NCBI GenBank assembly: GCA_902728285.1
Contig: CACVBU010001377.1
Span: 726,194 to 790,193, forward strand
Direction of reading: 5' to 3'
DNA from: Clytia hemisphaerica
Taxonomy: Eukaryota; Cnidaria; Hydrozoa; Leptothecata; Clytiidae
DNA length: 64,000 nt
Position 1 is the first letter of the stretch, and each line of letters starts with the position of its first letter. The notes beneath the pieces are model-generated. The model was given only the letters and a program-made list of their open reading frames with translations, ran no database searches and had not been told where the DNA came from. Shown here piece after piece: positions 33,590-44,900 of this stretch. The translations under genes were made by a program, and so were the position numbers.

Positions 33590-33960
33590 GGTTAGGTAGG
33601 AAATCCTATCTAGGTCACGTGATATTGAAATAGAATTTCAGTGCTTGACCAATCAGAAGCTTTGTGGGTTTTCGAAAACAATAGCAGAAATATTTTTTGC
33701 GATGATTCACTTTCTTCTGACTGGAAGAGTTTAAAGCAAGACATCTAGTTCTTCGTGCTTTATAAATCTGTAAGTATCGTGGGATATTAGGGTTGGTGGA
33801 ATGTCAGTTACAGTATGCGCTGACCGGACCTCCAAAAACTGTCTTGTAAAGAAACTAAATTTCAAATCAGTAAAAAAACCGACGCTTACCATTCCCACAC
33901 ATACCCAGCACATATTTTTGCCTAACTGTCCCTCCTTCGACCTCCTCGGGGTATCTTTAC
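33590..33960. repeat. AGGTAGGAAATCCTA repeat copy 2, and C-run element fragment
   Basis: 33590-33680 repeats the 32065 family (ATAGAATTTCAGTGCTT, ACCAATCAGAAGCTTTG). 33890-33960 matches the right end of the element at 29121-29474 (CACACATACCCAGCACA, TTTTTGCCTAACTG). Confidence 0.55.
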
Positions 33961-34767
33961 GTGAGGTCCTTTTATTCAAGTAATTTTATCCAGTGTTCGA
34001 GGTACGTTCTCATTACCTTCCTGGTCTCTATTAGCATCGAGTTTTATTGTATTTGTAAATTACAAAATTTATTAAAAAGTTGGGTACTAAAAATTATTCT
34101 CTTTCTTTCTGAACATGTTTTCTCTCCCCTGTGGTACTTTTCTACAGGAGAGGTTGTGTGCATATTAAATTCCACCGCGTCCAATTTATTGCAAATCGTT
34201 TTGAACGCTGAATAGTTATCGACAAGCCTCAACTAGACAATGGGCTTCAGCAAGGGGAACACTCGTTTTGTTTCGACTAAGCCTTCAGGCGTGTTTTTTT
34301 TTTAATTGAATAATTATCTCGAAGTACTTAATGTTTAACATAATTAGGTAGGTTTTTGAAATTACAGTAAGTTTTTTTAAAGGACAGAGTGTTTATAAAT
34401 AACAGATTTATATATCAGATATACGTTGCTTTTTGTTAAAAGAGATATATTATTAATATTCATTACGATTTTTTTAGGAAAAAAGAAAAGGCCTTCATTA
34501 TTTTTCATCATAGTTGTCCGTGTTTTGGTCGTCATGGTTACAGTAGTTCATAAAAATGGCGCAGAAGATGTAGGGGTCAATCATTAGGACCTGTAGGATC
34601 TTTTGTGGTTGTTAGACGCAACCCATGGCGTTCTAAATCTAGATTTAGACTTAACCGCATGTGATTGGTTTGAAAGTAGAGTCATGGGCAAAGTTTTTGC
34701 AGCTGGTGTCAAATAATGTTTTACACAAGTTATCAGTGTTGTTTTGACTCATGATTTATACAGTAAG

Positions 34768-35755
34768 TACTGTAGAGTCTCTTTAACTTGAACCTCTATA
34801 ACTCGAATACTTATAAACTCCATAACTTGAAGCCAGATTGACATTATGTTTTCCGAGGTCTGAATCACTGCTTCAAAAACGCTGAGCTTTCATAAAGATT
34901 GCAGTTACGTTTTCAATCAATCATCAAAATAAAAGATTAGCGCGTGACGTAACTTAATTGTTAAATTAATTTGTTTAATTAAACCAGAGGAATGTAAAGA
35001 GATGGAAAAACAGCTTTTCTGATTACTCAAAGTTCAACGATCACTTCTATTGAAAATTCTATTGTAAAAACTTTGATTAGGTCATTAAATGAAAGTCCAG
35101 AAAAGACGGCTCGCCATACAAATCGGACGGTTTCTACATGATTTGACGATAAAAATGAAAATTTGTTTTTCCTTTTTTGCCGATTACTAGTTCAATTTTT
35201 AAGAATAAGGAGCAATATTTTTACTAATGTATAGCAAAAGAAATTCTTAACGCAATGATATTAAATTGGTTCTTGTAAAACTGTCAGAAGTGGAGTAAAG
35301 TCAATATGAAGTTATAATTTTCTCGCGCTCTAGCTTTCCATATAATGATGCGGTCATAATGCGGTTATATCAATAGAATCGCTAGGAAATTCTGAGCAAG
35401 AAGATATAGGTACCTTTTCGTATAGGAGAGGTGTACCCAAAATATAAGCCCTAAAAGTTTGCGCATAATCAGGCTTGAAACAAAAGAATTTTGTCACAAC
35501 ACGTTAATTATGCAGATTTTTTATAGCGACAACAAAAGAAACCTATTTACTCGACATAAACTCCCTTAAGCGCAAGAGACCTGGTATATGACGAGCCGTT
35601 TTTCCATTGTTTTCAAGAAGCTGTTTTTCCATCTCTTTACATTCCTCTGATTAAACACTGCAATGTCTTCATTTTAATAAACCATTTTAATGACCAGAGA
35701 ATCTACAATGTTTTGACTTAAAAAATTCGAGTTATGTAAATTCAACTGTAGTAGT
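34768..35755. mobile_element. Tigger/pogo-like element just upstream of the UBL gene
   Basis: The left end CTGTAGAGTCTCTTTAACTT then GAACCTCTATAACTCGAAT resembles pogo/Tigger ends. The right end is a weaker inverted match (ATTCGAGTTATGTAAATTCA, CTGTAG). Inside, a 31-bp segment at 34986-35016 is exactly inverted at 35619-35649. The element ends about 110 bp before the UBL gene start. Related end fragments lie at 43655-43775 and 54975-55045. Confidence 0.6.
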
Positions 35756-36559
35756 GATTCTGCTATTAGTATTTCAATTTGTAAAACATTTTTGTTCATT
35801 TTCTTTTTAGATATAACAACGAGAGAAAAAATTTCAAGAACATAAATTTCGATTTCTTTACACGATGTCACCAATAGAAGCACAATCTTTTCATTTAATT
35901 CAATCCATCAGCCAGCGTTGTAGATGTGGTGTGTTAATTACAGACTGCAGTAATTGCTTGGACGAGTATAATCGTGAAAAAGAATTGAAAGTCAAACGAT
36001 GTATAGGATGTAACGATGTGATCCCTGACTGGGACATTGCACGACATGGCAAACTGAACAGTAGGTGCATGAACAATGAATTCTCAAATACAATCAACTA
36101 TGAATTTCCTACTGAAGATCAAGTCCGGATCGAAATCGTAGCCTATCAACAAGATAGAGAAAAACTTTATCCAGCCAAAGTACTTTGTTTTAATATTCCC
36201 TACTCGGCCCAAAATTTGATGTCAGACATTAAAAATAGGATTGAGTATTCACTTGGTATCCCTACAGAACATCAATTAATCGTGGAGCCTCACAAAAATG
36301 TTTATGAGATTCTAGAACCGTTGGAAAGTGTATCATATTTTTCTTATCAACAAGAAGAAAGAACTGTTCGCTTTCCTGAAACTTCTCATCTTGCACAAAA
36401 AGATATCAAAGTAATACATCTCCATTTAGCGGTGTTACAAGATGAATTTACGAGCACTAAAACTAAACAAATTTACGAGGTGATGGGTATCGAACAATAC
36501 CAAGAGCTCGAAATTAAAGCATTCGGCTCACGTAAAACTTTACTACCACCAAGGTATTA

Positions 36560-36839
36560 CACGTTTTTTTTTTTTAAGGAACTAGTTTTACCAAGCAGCC
36601 TCAATGTTTCTTAAGAAATCAGCCTTTTGAGCCTTAAATGTTTCTTACATGTTTCTAAACTTTTTGACATAATCAGCCTCATGGAAGGCTGGATTGGAAG
36701 GTTCTTAAGAAAAACCGAATTAAAAAATGCTATTTTCTCATTCTCAGCCTCAGCATGTTTCTTAGATGTTTCTTAGTTTTTAGGCATTCTGAGCCTCATG
36801 TTTCTTAAAAGTGTGTTTCTTTAAAAAAAAAAAAACGTG
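36560..36839. mobile_element. 280-bp MITE inserted in the UBL coding sequence
   Basis: Ends CACGTTTTTTTTTTTTTAAG and CTTTAAAAAAAAAAAAACGTG are inverted. TA is duplicated at 36558-36559 and 36840-36841. Interior words (CAGCCTC, TTTCTTA) match the family at 7224-7481. Removing the element and one TA restores an uninterrupted frame. Confidence 0.92.
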
Positions 36840-36959
36840 TACCGTTCAGGAGATTTAATACGAACCCAAATACAACAAGCTTTCGGTATTCCGGCGCGCA
36901 ATCAAGTCTTAGTAGATAGTGAAGGGAAACGGCGCTTCGAGAATAATGAATACATTTAA

Positions 36960-37904
36960 AAAGATGTCTTCGACGCAGATGATGTGGAAGAAGTAAATGA
37001 AACGCATCAGGATCAGGCGGACATTATTCAAGGTGGTATTTTATATCTGACCGTTGTTTGTTACGGTGGCAAATTCACAAACGAAAAACAATTTGATGAA
37101 ATTTGCGAGGAGCACCTTGTTAAACCTATAAAGGATTTCAATACGTTTAAACTACAGTTTTTGACCAAAGAAGAAGTGTTGAGGTCAGAGCTATTCAAAT
37201 ATGTTAGCCATGTTCGTAAGTATGTTCGTCAGAAATACAACATCCGAAACTCTGACCAGGTCATCTATTTTAAAGGCGAAAAATTAAGTGATCATCGTAA
37301 AACATTCGATTTATTTTTAAAGTATAATTCACCGGGCCAAATGACTTTGAATTTGGTTATCGATAAACATCCCTTCAACATTTGGATTAAACCTAAAGTA
37401 AATGTTCAAGCTCTTGCCAACCGTTACGGCTCTTCTTCGTTCGCAATGGAAGTTACCGATAGTGATGATGTCAAAATTGTTAAAAACAGGGTGGCGGCAG
37501 CAGCTTTTAACCGGGAAGAAGACGACAATTATTGTTTTATTGATTTGTGGAGCTCGAAAGATAACCGACACTTAGAAGACGGTCACACTCTTGCAGAGTA
37601 TAATCTTTTAGAAGGTGATAAAATCTTGATGAAGCAGCGTGTCGTGATACAGCTCACATTCGTGGACACTGGAGAGGTAACTGTATTTTACGAAATCATT
37701 GAAAGTGATCTGGCATGTAAGAATGTCAAAACCTTAATTAAGGAAATTTTGAAGACGCAGAAATTGAAGAAGAGTCAGATTTTGGAGATGAAAGATATGA
37801 ACAATGATGTTGTGTTGTCGTTAAGTAGTGATCAAAAGTTGTATGAATTTCGTCGATTGCATTTGCGAATCGATAAATCTCGATCGGATTGTAACGTCAT
37901 GTAA
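36960..37904 (+). CDS. Intact 3' part of the UBL-CaaX gene (three UBL folds)
   Basis: Open for 314 codons after the TAA at 36957. It carries the end of UBL2, then UBL3 (VSHVRKYVRQKYNI, DQVIYFKGEKLSD), UBL4 (FNIWIKPKVN, LEDGHTLAEYNLLEGDKILM) and UBL5 (VVIQLTFVDTGEV, LIKEILKTQKLKKSQILEM), ending SRSDCNVM. HTLAEYNL is the place of the ubiquitin STLSDYNI turn. There is no good ATG near the start (first in-frame ATG at about 37341), so translation on its own would give about two folds. Its conservation argues that the locus was functional until recently. Confidence 0.6.
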   Translation, partial: KDVFDADDVEEVNETHQDQADIIQGGILYLTVVCYGGKFTNEKQFDEICEEHLVKPIKDFNTFKLQFLTKEEVLRSELFKYVSHVRKYVRQKYNIRNSDQVIYFKGEKLSDHRKTFDLFLKYNSPGQMTLNLVIDKHPFNIWIKPKVNVQALANRYGSSSFAMEVTDSDDVKIVKNRVAAAAFNREEDDNYCFIDLWSSKDNRHLEDGHTLAEYNLLEGDKILMKQRVVIQLTFVDTGEVTVFYEIIESDLACKNVKTLIKEILKTQKLKKSQILEMKDMNNDVVLSLSSDQKLYEFRRLHLRIDKSRSDCNVM

Positions 37905-37907
37905 TGA

Positions 37908-39383
37908 GAATGTTAAAGACCTGTTATAGATAATACATACCGGGTACCATGAATGAAGGGCCTGTGGGTTATTGGGTTTGCGATATTAAAACTATGGAGC
38001 TTCATGCGAACCAAAGCTCAACAATTGACCCTTTTACAGAGACAGAATTTTGGAAATTGTGTCCAATTTTTGAAGTTTTTACGACTCCCTTAGAGAGACT
38101 AAGATTTTAGAACCCTTTTTATAGACTGAATTACTTTTTGATGGTTTTTTATTAACTTTAGGGTTTACCAGAGCTCGCTTTTCCTAAATGCAACCCTCCC
38201 CCTGTGATCGAGGGTCACTTGATTCGATAAAAAAAGGAAATCATGTAGGATCACGAATTCATGCTCGTGCAGTGCAGGTGAATATCTAAAATAGAATTCT
38301 ATTGTAAATCATAAATAAAAGCAAATATTTTTATAAATCAAATTATTTAACAGGTTATCAGATATTTGGTTGAACCACGAGAAACCCATCATGAAGGGGT
38401 GATACTCAGCATAAAAGCATAAAGTATAAAAATTGCACAAAGTTATTCATAAAAATCATAAAACACGATGACTCTGCAAAACAAGGATAAAGCCTGATTG
38501 TAGGAAACAATTCTTTCAGTGCTTTATAGAAAAGTGTTGAGAGTGCCAAATGTAGTTTATCCGAGTTAGGTTTACGCGTTCCAATGTTTTCCAAGGTACA
38601 AAAAGATGGTTAAATAGTGCATTAGTTTTAGCGTTGAATATGAGAATGTAAAGTTTTCGCATAAATTTACAAAAAAAAAACATTTTTTATGTACGGAACT
38701 ACTTAAAAATCACCGGAACATCCGAGCTCAATTCTTAACTTTATATTCCTGTGGTTTACCAACAGTGTTCTCCGTCACAATTTTATTTTGACTTTTTCGC
38801 TCTCCCTATTTACAACTGTTTTAAAAATGAGAGATGGAAAGATTATGACAAAACTAGACAGATTTTTGTCTAGCAAAAATGTAATGCGATAATATCCTTT
38901 ATATGATAGCATTTCATGTGTTGAAAATTTTTAAAAGAATGCATGATTGTAGTGTGTATGTAAAGAGTTTTTGAGCGTGCTATGCGTGAGTTAGTTTTGA
39001 TGGCTCCTTTATAGTTTACCGTGTTACTTCAAATAAATGCTCGGGCGTTTTATTTATTAATTTTTTTGTTTTTAGGAAGGGCGTTTACAAGAAGGGGTTG
39101 TTTATTAAATAATTTCTAACCAAAGTCGCTACTCTGATAAAGTTAATTGAAACCTTGCTCTGTCTTTTCATTACGTACAAAGTTTGAGTACAAATATGTT
39201 AACTTAGAGTTGTAGAAACGGGTCGAAACCAGTTTAAATACTAAAAGATTACAATCACGGGGCATTTATTGAAAAAAATTTCCCAAAAGAGGGTTATTTT
39301 TTCGAGATTGGGGCATTTTAAAAGTAGATGGCATTTATTAGAAGTAACGGCAACTGTAGAGTTTCTCCTTTTCTTGAGATGTG
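37908..39383. other. 3' flank of UBL copy 1, part of the duplicated unit
   Basis: 37908-38030 is duplicated after UBL copy 2 (40268-40390). 38395-38540 (AAAGTTATTCATAAAAATCATAAAAC region) recurs at 40690-40790 and, more weakly, at 42535-42610, so the duplicated unit includes non-coding flank. AATAAA lies at about 38313. No other gene seen. Confidence 0.5.
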
Positions 39384-39532
39384 TAAGACAAGATTACGTC
39401 ATTTTTCATATCGGAAACACCCGAAAAATCGGAATTTGACTCCTGTGTTGCTATTTTTAGTAATACTCAGGGGTCAAATTCCAGTGTTTTGGAGGTGTTT
39501 CCGATATGAAACAATGACGTAATCTTGACTTA
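39384..39532. mobile_element. 149-bp palindromic MITE upstream of UBL copy 2
   Basis: Ends TAAGACAAGATTACGTCATT and, inverted, TAAGTCAAGATTACGTCATT, with an inner CATATCGGAAACACC arm on each side. TA lies at both ends. Confidence 0.85.
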
Positions 39533-39721
39533 GCATATCCAAGAATATTCTTATTGTATAAAAAGTGCATATTAGAAAAAAATACACAAAATACACAAGT
39601 AAAGAGAAGTAACAAAACATATTCAAAAAAGACGCTAAAAAACACTATTGGGGACATCATCTTTCCGTCATATCATAAAACCAAAAAACAACACTTGGTT
39701 CAAATAATACCCAATTCGGTA

Positions 39722-40267
39722 ATGGAAAAGAAACCGTTCGACATATGGATCGTAAAACCTAGAGTAAACTTTGAAGCTCTTTCTACTTCTTTTGGCTCTT
39801 CGTTCACCATGAAAGTAAGCGATAATGACGAGGTCATTGTCCTTAAAAACAGGGTGGCGGAGGCTATTGGACAGGCAAAGAATGAGGAGAATTATTGTTT
39901 TATTGATTTGTGTAGCTCCAAAGATGTCCGACAGTTAGAAGACGGCCACACTCTTGCAGAGTATAATCTTAAAGAAGATGATAAAATCTTGATGAGGCAG
40001 CGTGTCGTGATACAGCTCACATTTGTGAATACTGGAGAGGTAACTGTATTTTACGAAATCATTGAAAGTGATCTGGCATGTAAGAATGTCAAAAAGTTAA
40101 TTAAAGAAATTTTGAAGACGCACAAATTGAAGAAGAGTCAGATTTTGGAGATGAAAGATATGAACAATGATGTTGTGTTGTCGTTAAGTAGTGATCAAAA
40201 GTTGTATGAATTTCGTCGATTGCATTTGCGAATCGATAAATCTCGATCGGATTGTAACATCATGTAA
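39722..40267 (+). CDS. UBL-CaaX copy 2: two ubiquitin-like folds and a CaaX box
   Basis: A 181-codon frame from ATG 39722 (MEKKPFDIWIVKPRVN) to TAA at 40265. An in-frame ATG also lies at 39554, but the extra residues come from AT-rich non-homologous DNA. It matches the last two UBLs of copy 1 and ends SRSDCNIM, again a CaaX box. The final fold is almost identical to copy 1 in DNA, while the first fold has clearly diverged. This could be expressed as a two-UBL prenylated protein. Upstream homology stops near 39655, so it is a 5'-truncated duplicate. UBLs of this type are not conjugated because they lack the GG tail. Confidence 0.7.
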   Translation: MEKKPFDIWIVKPRVNFEALSTSFGSSFTMKVSDNDEVIVLKNRVAEAIGQAKNEENYCFIDLCSSKDVRQLEDGHTLAEYNLKEDDKILMRQRVVIQLTFVNTGEVTVFYEIIESDLACKNVKKLIKEILKTHKLKKSQILEMKDMNNDVVLSLSSDQKLYEFRRLHLRIDKSRSDCNIM

Positions 40268-40390
40268 TGAGAATGTTAAATAAGAGGCGGTATAAATAAT
40301 ACTTACCGGATACCATCATTCAAGGGCCTCTGGGTTATTGGGTTTGCGATATAAAGCTATGGAGCTTTATGCGAACCAAAGTTCAAAAAT

Positions 40391-40637
40391 GGGCTCTTCC
40401 AGAAAAAAACAATTGTACATGGGGGGGTGGAGGACATAACAATTGTTAGTGATTTACCCCCTGAACAGGGTGACTTTTGCCCCCCGGACAATAGGTTTTA
40501 CCCCCCGGACAAGCATCTGCTGACCCCCGGACACCCCAAATTACCCCCGGACAGAGCAAATTTTGATGATTTTTTGCTACCCCCCCGGACAAAATATCCT
40601 CCACCCCCCAATGTATAATTTTTTTCTGGAAGAGCCC
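40391..40637. mobile_element. 247-bp MITE with GGGCTCTTCCAG ends
   Basis: Left end GGGCTCTTCCAGAAAAAAA and right end TTTTTTTCTGGAAGAGCCC, with inner GGGGGGGTGGAGGA arms. The interior has CCCCCGGACA repeats. Inserted in the duplicated 3' flank of UBL copy 2; the flank of copy 1 lacks it. Confidence 0.85.
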
Positions 40638-40799
40638 AATATGAAATTTGTCGATGTTTTTTGTCGTTCTTTTTTGTCGTTCTTTTTGAAATTGGCACAA
40701 AGTTATTCTTAAAAATCATAAAACATGATGACTCAAAACAAGGAGAACAGTTCATTGTGGGAAACCGTTCTTTCAGTTCTTTAAAGAAGAGTATATACC

Positions 40800-42120
40800 T
40801 TTTTCTTAACTTAGCTGCAGGTCCTTTAATTTCGCCGTTGTCCGTCTGTTCATCTGTTACAAGGTTTTCTCGAGATCAGCTCATTAGTTTTTAGACCTAC
40901 CGAGAGTCCTTTAATTTGACCGTTGTCCGTTTGTCTGTTGCAAGCTTTTCTCGGGATTGGCTGATTAGTTTTTTTTTATTTTTTGCACAATGATACAAAA
41001 TAGCAATGCCTATAAAGTGACGGAGCCCGATTTTTGAAAAAAAAATTTTGGGGGCAAATTTGGGCTAAAAACTACCTAAAAATAAGGTTTTTTGGACTTT
41101 GTGCAAAATTGCTTCATTAATTTTTCCTGATTTTCGGCAGAAAGATAGAGTGGCTAGGCACCCTAAAATGTGGCTGAAGTAATTTTTCTCGGAAAATTTT
41201 TTTTCGTCGTAAAATACGGATTTTCGCAAGTTTGGGCCAAAAACTACCTAAAAATAAGTTTTTTTGGACTTGGTGCAAAATTGCTTCATTAGTTTTTCCT
41301 GATTTTATGTTTAAAGATGGAGGGCAAGGTTCTCTAAAAAGTGGCTGAAGCAGTTTTTTTCGGAAAATTTTTTTTGGCCGTAAAAATCGGATTTTCTTAT
41401 TCGGGGAAATTCCCTTATATAATTTTTAGGGAAAAAGAGCATTTCTTGCGATTGGATTGATATTTTTTTCTGGATTTTTGCACTTTGATGTAAAATGGTA
41501 ATATTTAAACTCTGATGAAGCCTGATTTTCAAAAAATAATTTATTTGGGCAAATTTGGGCCAAAAAGTGCCTAAAAATGGGATTTTTGGACTTGTGTGAA
41601 ATTGCTTCATTAGTTCTTTCTGATTTTTTGGACAAAGATGAAGGGCAAGGTTCTCTAAAACGTGACTGAAGTAGTTTTTTTCGGAAAATTTATTTTGGCC
41701 GTAAAAGTCGGATTTTCTTATTTGGGGAAATTCCCTTTTGTCATATTTAGGGAAAATGAGCATTTCTCGAGATTGGCTTGGTATTTTTTTCTTATTTTTC
41801 GTATAGTGGTAATTTAGGTAAAAGGGTGCATCATGTTTGTTTTTTTTAGACTTTTTTGACTCATTTGAGCTTTGATACTCCACGGTAATCTATTCAAGCT
41901 GCTCACTACACTTTCTTATTCCCTTGCTATTTGTCCTATTTTTTTCTGATTTTCATCGACAGGTAGGTCCATTCAGCATGTTGCTTGTTTGGCATTTTTT
42001 TCATAACGATGCAACATGGCAATACTGAAAAAGTGACAGCCCGATTTTTTGCACAAAGGTGTGCATTATAACTGCGAGTGATGTGCTTAAAATCGTTTTT
42101 CTTGAAGGTTTTATTTTTTA
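40800..42120 (+). repeat. Degenerate tandem array containing GACGGAGCCCGATTTT
   Basis: Three to four diverged units of about 310 bp share TTCTCG-GATTGGCT, GATACAAAATAGCAATGC, AAGTGACGGAGCCCGATTTT, GGGCAAATTTGGGC and CTTCATTAGTTTTTCCTG. The same words occur in reverse orientation at 59440-60200. No coding potential; frames here are AT-run artefacts. Confidence 0.65.
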
Positions 42121-43262
42121 TGGTTTTTGTATCCCCTTTGAAGCTCAGAAAAGGGGCCCCTATTGTTCGCTCATTACAAGCCCTGCCCTGTTATTGAGGG
42201 CGAAAAAATAGCATTTGAATGCCGGAACTTGATCACAAATTTATACTCGACCAATGCAGATAAATATCTCAAATAAAATTGTAATTTGAATTATTGAGAA
42301 AACTATATTGTATTTTTGTGTTTTTGTAATTGTAAGTTAGTTCTGAATTTTCTTGGGCACTTTGTGATGTTTTTTAAACAACCAAATATTTAAACCAGAT
42401 TGTCAGTATAAAAGGTCTGCATTTCTAATGGAAAAATAAATATATTTTGTATTGCTTTTTTTGAAAACACAGTTTCAAATAATGTAAAGATTGGCTTAAC
42501 AGATGATTAGATGTTTTGTTGAGTCACGATATTTTGAAGGGGTGATACTTAACATAAAGCATAAAGTTGCACAAAGTCTGACCATGCGAAAAAAAGCATA
42601 AAATATGATAAGAAAGGCGAGACCAATTTGATTAGTTGTTTTACGGGCCCGACCGACCCTGAAATTACAAAAATTCGAAATCAAAATAAAATATATTTTG
42701 GTCGTACATTTTTATTTTCATTGCTTTACAAACTCCCAAATTTTCAAAATGTTGGTAGTTCTTCCAATGTTTTAAGAATTTTATGTTCAGTCTTTCATTT
42801 TATCCATGAATTCGACCTTTTTGTGTCTTTTTATTTTCTATTTTAAGATGTAGTAATTTTTGCTACCTTTTTAGGTGATTTTATACAGGTGATTTTATAG
42901 ATGGAATTCTACTTTTATTTTTATTTTTTCGCCGACCGACCGACCCTCTTTTTGGGTAGTTTGGCCCGCAAACAAATTAAATTGGTGTCGCCTCACTTTG
43001 GCATAACAGGGATAAATTTGGTTTCTTCAAACCATTCTTTCATTACTTTGGAGCAGCATTCAAAGCTCTCTAATTCGATTTTGAAAAGGCCGAAACATTT
43101 AGGCTGCTTGGTAAAACTAGTTTCTAAAAAAAAAGCGTGTGCAACATCTAGATTATATATTTTTTTTCATTTTAGAGCAAATAAAAAAAAACACCAAAAA
43201 CGAACGACACTCAATTCTACTATTTAAGAATCCAAGAAAAGTGTTATCCACTGACCAAAATA
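42121..43262. other. intergenic before the SOCS-box-like gene
   Basis: Contains a weak third copy of the UBL 3' flank (42535-42610). Otherwise AT-rich DNA with no supported gene. GACCGACCGACC motifs at 42648 and 42934 are short simple repeats. Confidence 0.35.
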
Positions 43263-43496
43263 ATGGCTCTACACTGCAAGCAAACATTTTTACCATCAAG
43301 CATACAAAAACTGGTCGATAAAGATGAAATATTGGACACATGTCAAGATACTTTTCACTACGGATCTAATAACGGATTCGATAGCTCAGGATGCTACTTT
43401 TCAATATATTTTCAACGAGGTCTTGGACTTAGCAGAGATTACGATGGATGTAAAGTGATGTTGTATCGATTTGAAAACGATGAAGAAAAGATAGGT
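43263..43496 (+). CDS. SOCS-box-like gene, exon 1
   Basis: ATG 43263 to donor GTAAGT, 78 codons, phase 0. Encodes MALHCKQTFLPSSIQKLVDK and then a beta-strand-like segment with SGCYFSIYFQRGLGLSRDYD. It is first exon by position: the next phase-compatible exon is at 43973, and no coding sequence was seen upstream. No family recognised from this part alone. Confidence 0.7.
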
Positions 43497-43530
43497 GTAA
43501 GTGTAACGATTTCTTGGTCATTGCAGTGGA

Positions 43531-43628
43531 CCCAGCTGGCACACAACGTTGTTTAAACGTTAATCTAACGTTCACAACGTCCATATAATGTTAGATGAAC
43601 GTTAAAACAACGTTGTGTGCCAGCTGGG
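43531..43628. mobile_element. 98-bp CAGCTGGCACACAACGTTG palindromic MITE, copy 1
   Basis: CCCAGCTGGCACACAACGTT and its exact reverse complement form the ends, with GTTTAAACGTTAATC-type inner arms. It lies in intron 1, 34 bp after the donor. Copies of identical outline occur at 57646-57743 and, shortened, at 62621-62687. Confidence 0.9.
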
Positions 43629-43972
43629 GAGTCTCCACAACTAGAACACGCACGGGGGACATTAATTTGTTCGTGTTAAGGAAACTTCGACTTATGGAGT
43701 ATAATGTGAGACCAGAAAACTTGTTCGAGTTAAGGAAACCTTATAGAGGTTCGAGATAAAGAAACTCTATTGTATCTTCAAAATTATTTGTTCTCATTTT
43801 TTGTTTCAATAATGTAGGGAAAAGAGAGAAACTTAGGTAAAACGAGGATAAATTAAACGTGAACAACACGTTTGGTTGAAAAAGATGAATTAGGATAAAA
43901 CATCGGTGACGTAGGTAAAATGAAGGTAAGTTTGGTAAAAAGAGAATTCTAACTTGTTATAACTTCTTTTAG

Positions 43973-44299
43973 ACTTGTTTTATAAATCTGTACCGTTCAC
44001 CGAAAGTCGTTCAGCCTCCAAATTTCAACCCATTTGATCCACCCGAAGATGCAGAAGAAAGTGATTACGTCACTCAAAAACTTGAATACGACGTTGTTAC
44101 AATGCGTTGGTTTAACGTTGAAAAGACGTCCAAAGATGACGGGGACCACCAACTCACTGTTTACAGTAGCTGTTTGAGACCTCTGTACGAAAACGGTGGC
44201 AAAAAGACAATCGATGTTGAGGAAGCTGATGATGGCAATGATGTACTTGTGCTTTCGTATCCTAATATCCAAGGGTTTCTTGGAGCTGATATTAATAAT
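43973..44299 (+). CDS. SOCS-box-like gene, exon 2
   Basis: Acceptor AACTTCTTTTAG, donor GTAGGT, 109 codons, phase 0 at both ends. Encodes TCFINLYRSPKVVQPPNFNP, then an acidic DPPEDAEESDY segment and alternating beta-type stretches (YDVVTMRWFNVE, HQLTVYSSCL, DVLVLSYPNIQGFLG). The acidic linker and repeated short strands suggest a propeller-like or beta-sandwich substrate module, but no signature motif identifies it. Confidence 0.75.
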
Positions 44300-44461
44300 G
44301 TAGGTAATGATTTCAATGATAAGGTTATATAAACTTTACTTTTTTGTTTTAAAGTGTTCACTTTATACATTTTTCGTCCTTTGATTTGGAACGAATTGAG
44401 TCTTCTTCATTCATTAGTATAGCAGAAATGATAATATTTTGAAGTAGCTTATTCTTCCTAT

Positions 44462-44900
44462 TTCGTTCGTTCGTTCGTTCGTTCGTTCGTTCGTTCGTTC
44501 GTTCGTTCGTTCGTTCGTTCGTTCGTTCGTTCGTTCGTTCGTTCGTTCGTTCGTTCGTTCGTTCGTTCGTTCGTTCGTTCGTTCGTTCGTTCGTTCGTTC
44601 GTTCGTTCGTTCGTTCGTTCGTTCTTCGTTCGTTCGTTCGTTCGTTCGTTCGTTCGTTCGTTTCGTTCGTCGTTCGTTCGTCGTTCGTTCGTTCGTTCGT
44701 TCGTTCGTTCGTTCGTTCGTTCGTTCGTTCGTTCGTTCGTTCGTTCGTTCGTTCGTTCGTTCGTTCGTTCGTTCGTTCGTTCGTTCGTCGTTCGTTCGTT
44801 CGTCGTTCGTTCGTTCGTTCGTTCGTTCGTTCGTTCGTTCTTTCGTTCGTTCGTTCGTTCGTTCGTTCGTTCGTTCGTTCGTTCGTTCGTTCGTTCGTTC
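44462..44900. repeat. (CGTT)n tetranucleotide array, about 440 bp
   Basis: Nearly uninterrupted TTCG/CGTT units with a few one-base phase breaks, in intron 2. The opposite strand reads as long NERTNERT frames that are not genes. Confidence 0.98.

Larger units (their letters stand above)
35865..37904 (+). pseudogene. Multi-ubiquitin-like protein with CaaX end, broken by a MITE and a stop
   Basis: One frame runs from ATG 35865 to TAA 37902-37904. It is interrupted by the MITE at 36560-36839 and by a single in-frame TAA at 36957-36959. The MITE plus its TA duplication is 282 nt, so frame is kept on both sides. The N-terminus has paired cysteines (C19, C21, C28, C31, C46, C49, C68) that suggest a zinc-binding module. 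About five ubiquitin-like folds follow (approximate starts 36120, 36500, 37065, 37370, 37640). The end is CNVM, a CaaX prenylation box, not the Gly-Gly of conjugated ubiquitins. UBL3/MUB proteins show this membrane-tethered design with a single UBL. The 3' half is open and well preserved. Confidence 0.7.

Noticed and set aside
36554..36849. MITE in the UBL gene acting as an intron (GTATT at 36554, TTCAG at 36849)
   Set aside because: Splicing these sites removes 296 nt and shifts the downstream frame away from the UBL reading. The TA-flanked 282-nt insertion explains the sequence fully.
41311..41883. 190-codon - strand frame
   Set aside because: Lys/Asn/Phe-rich translation of a degenerate repeat array with internally repeated segments; no start context or splice signals.
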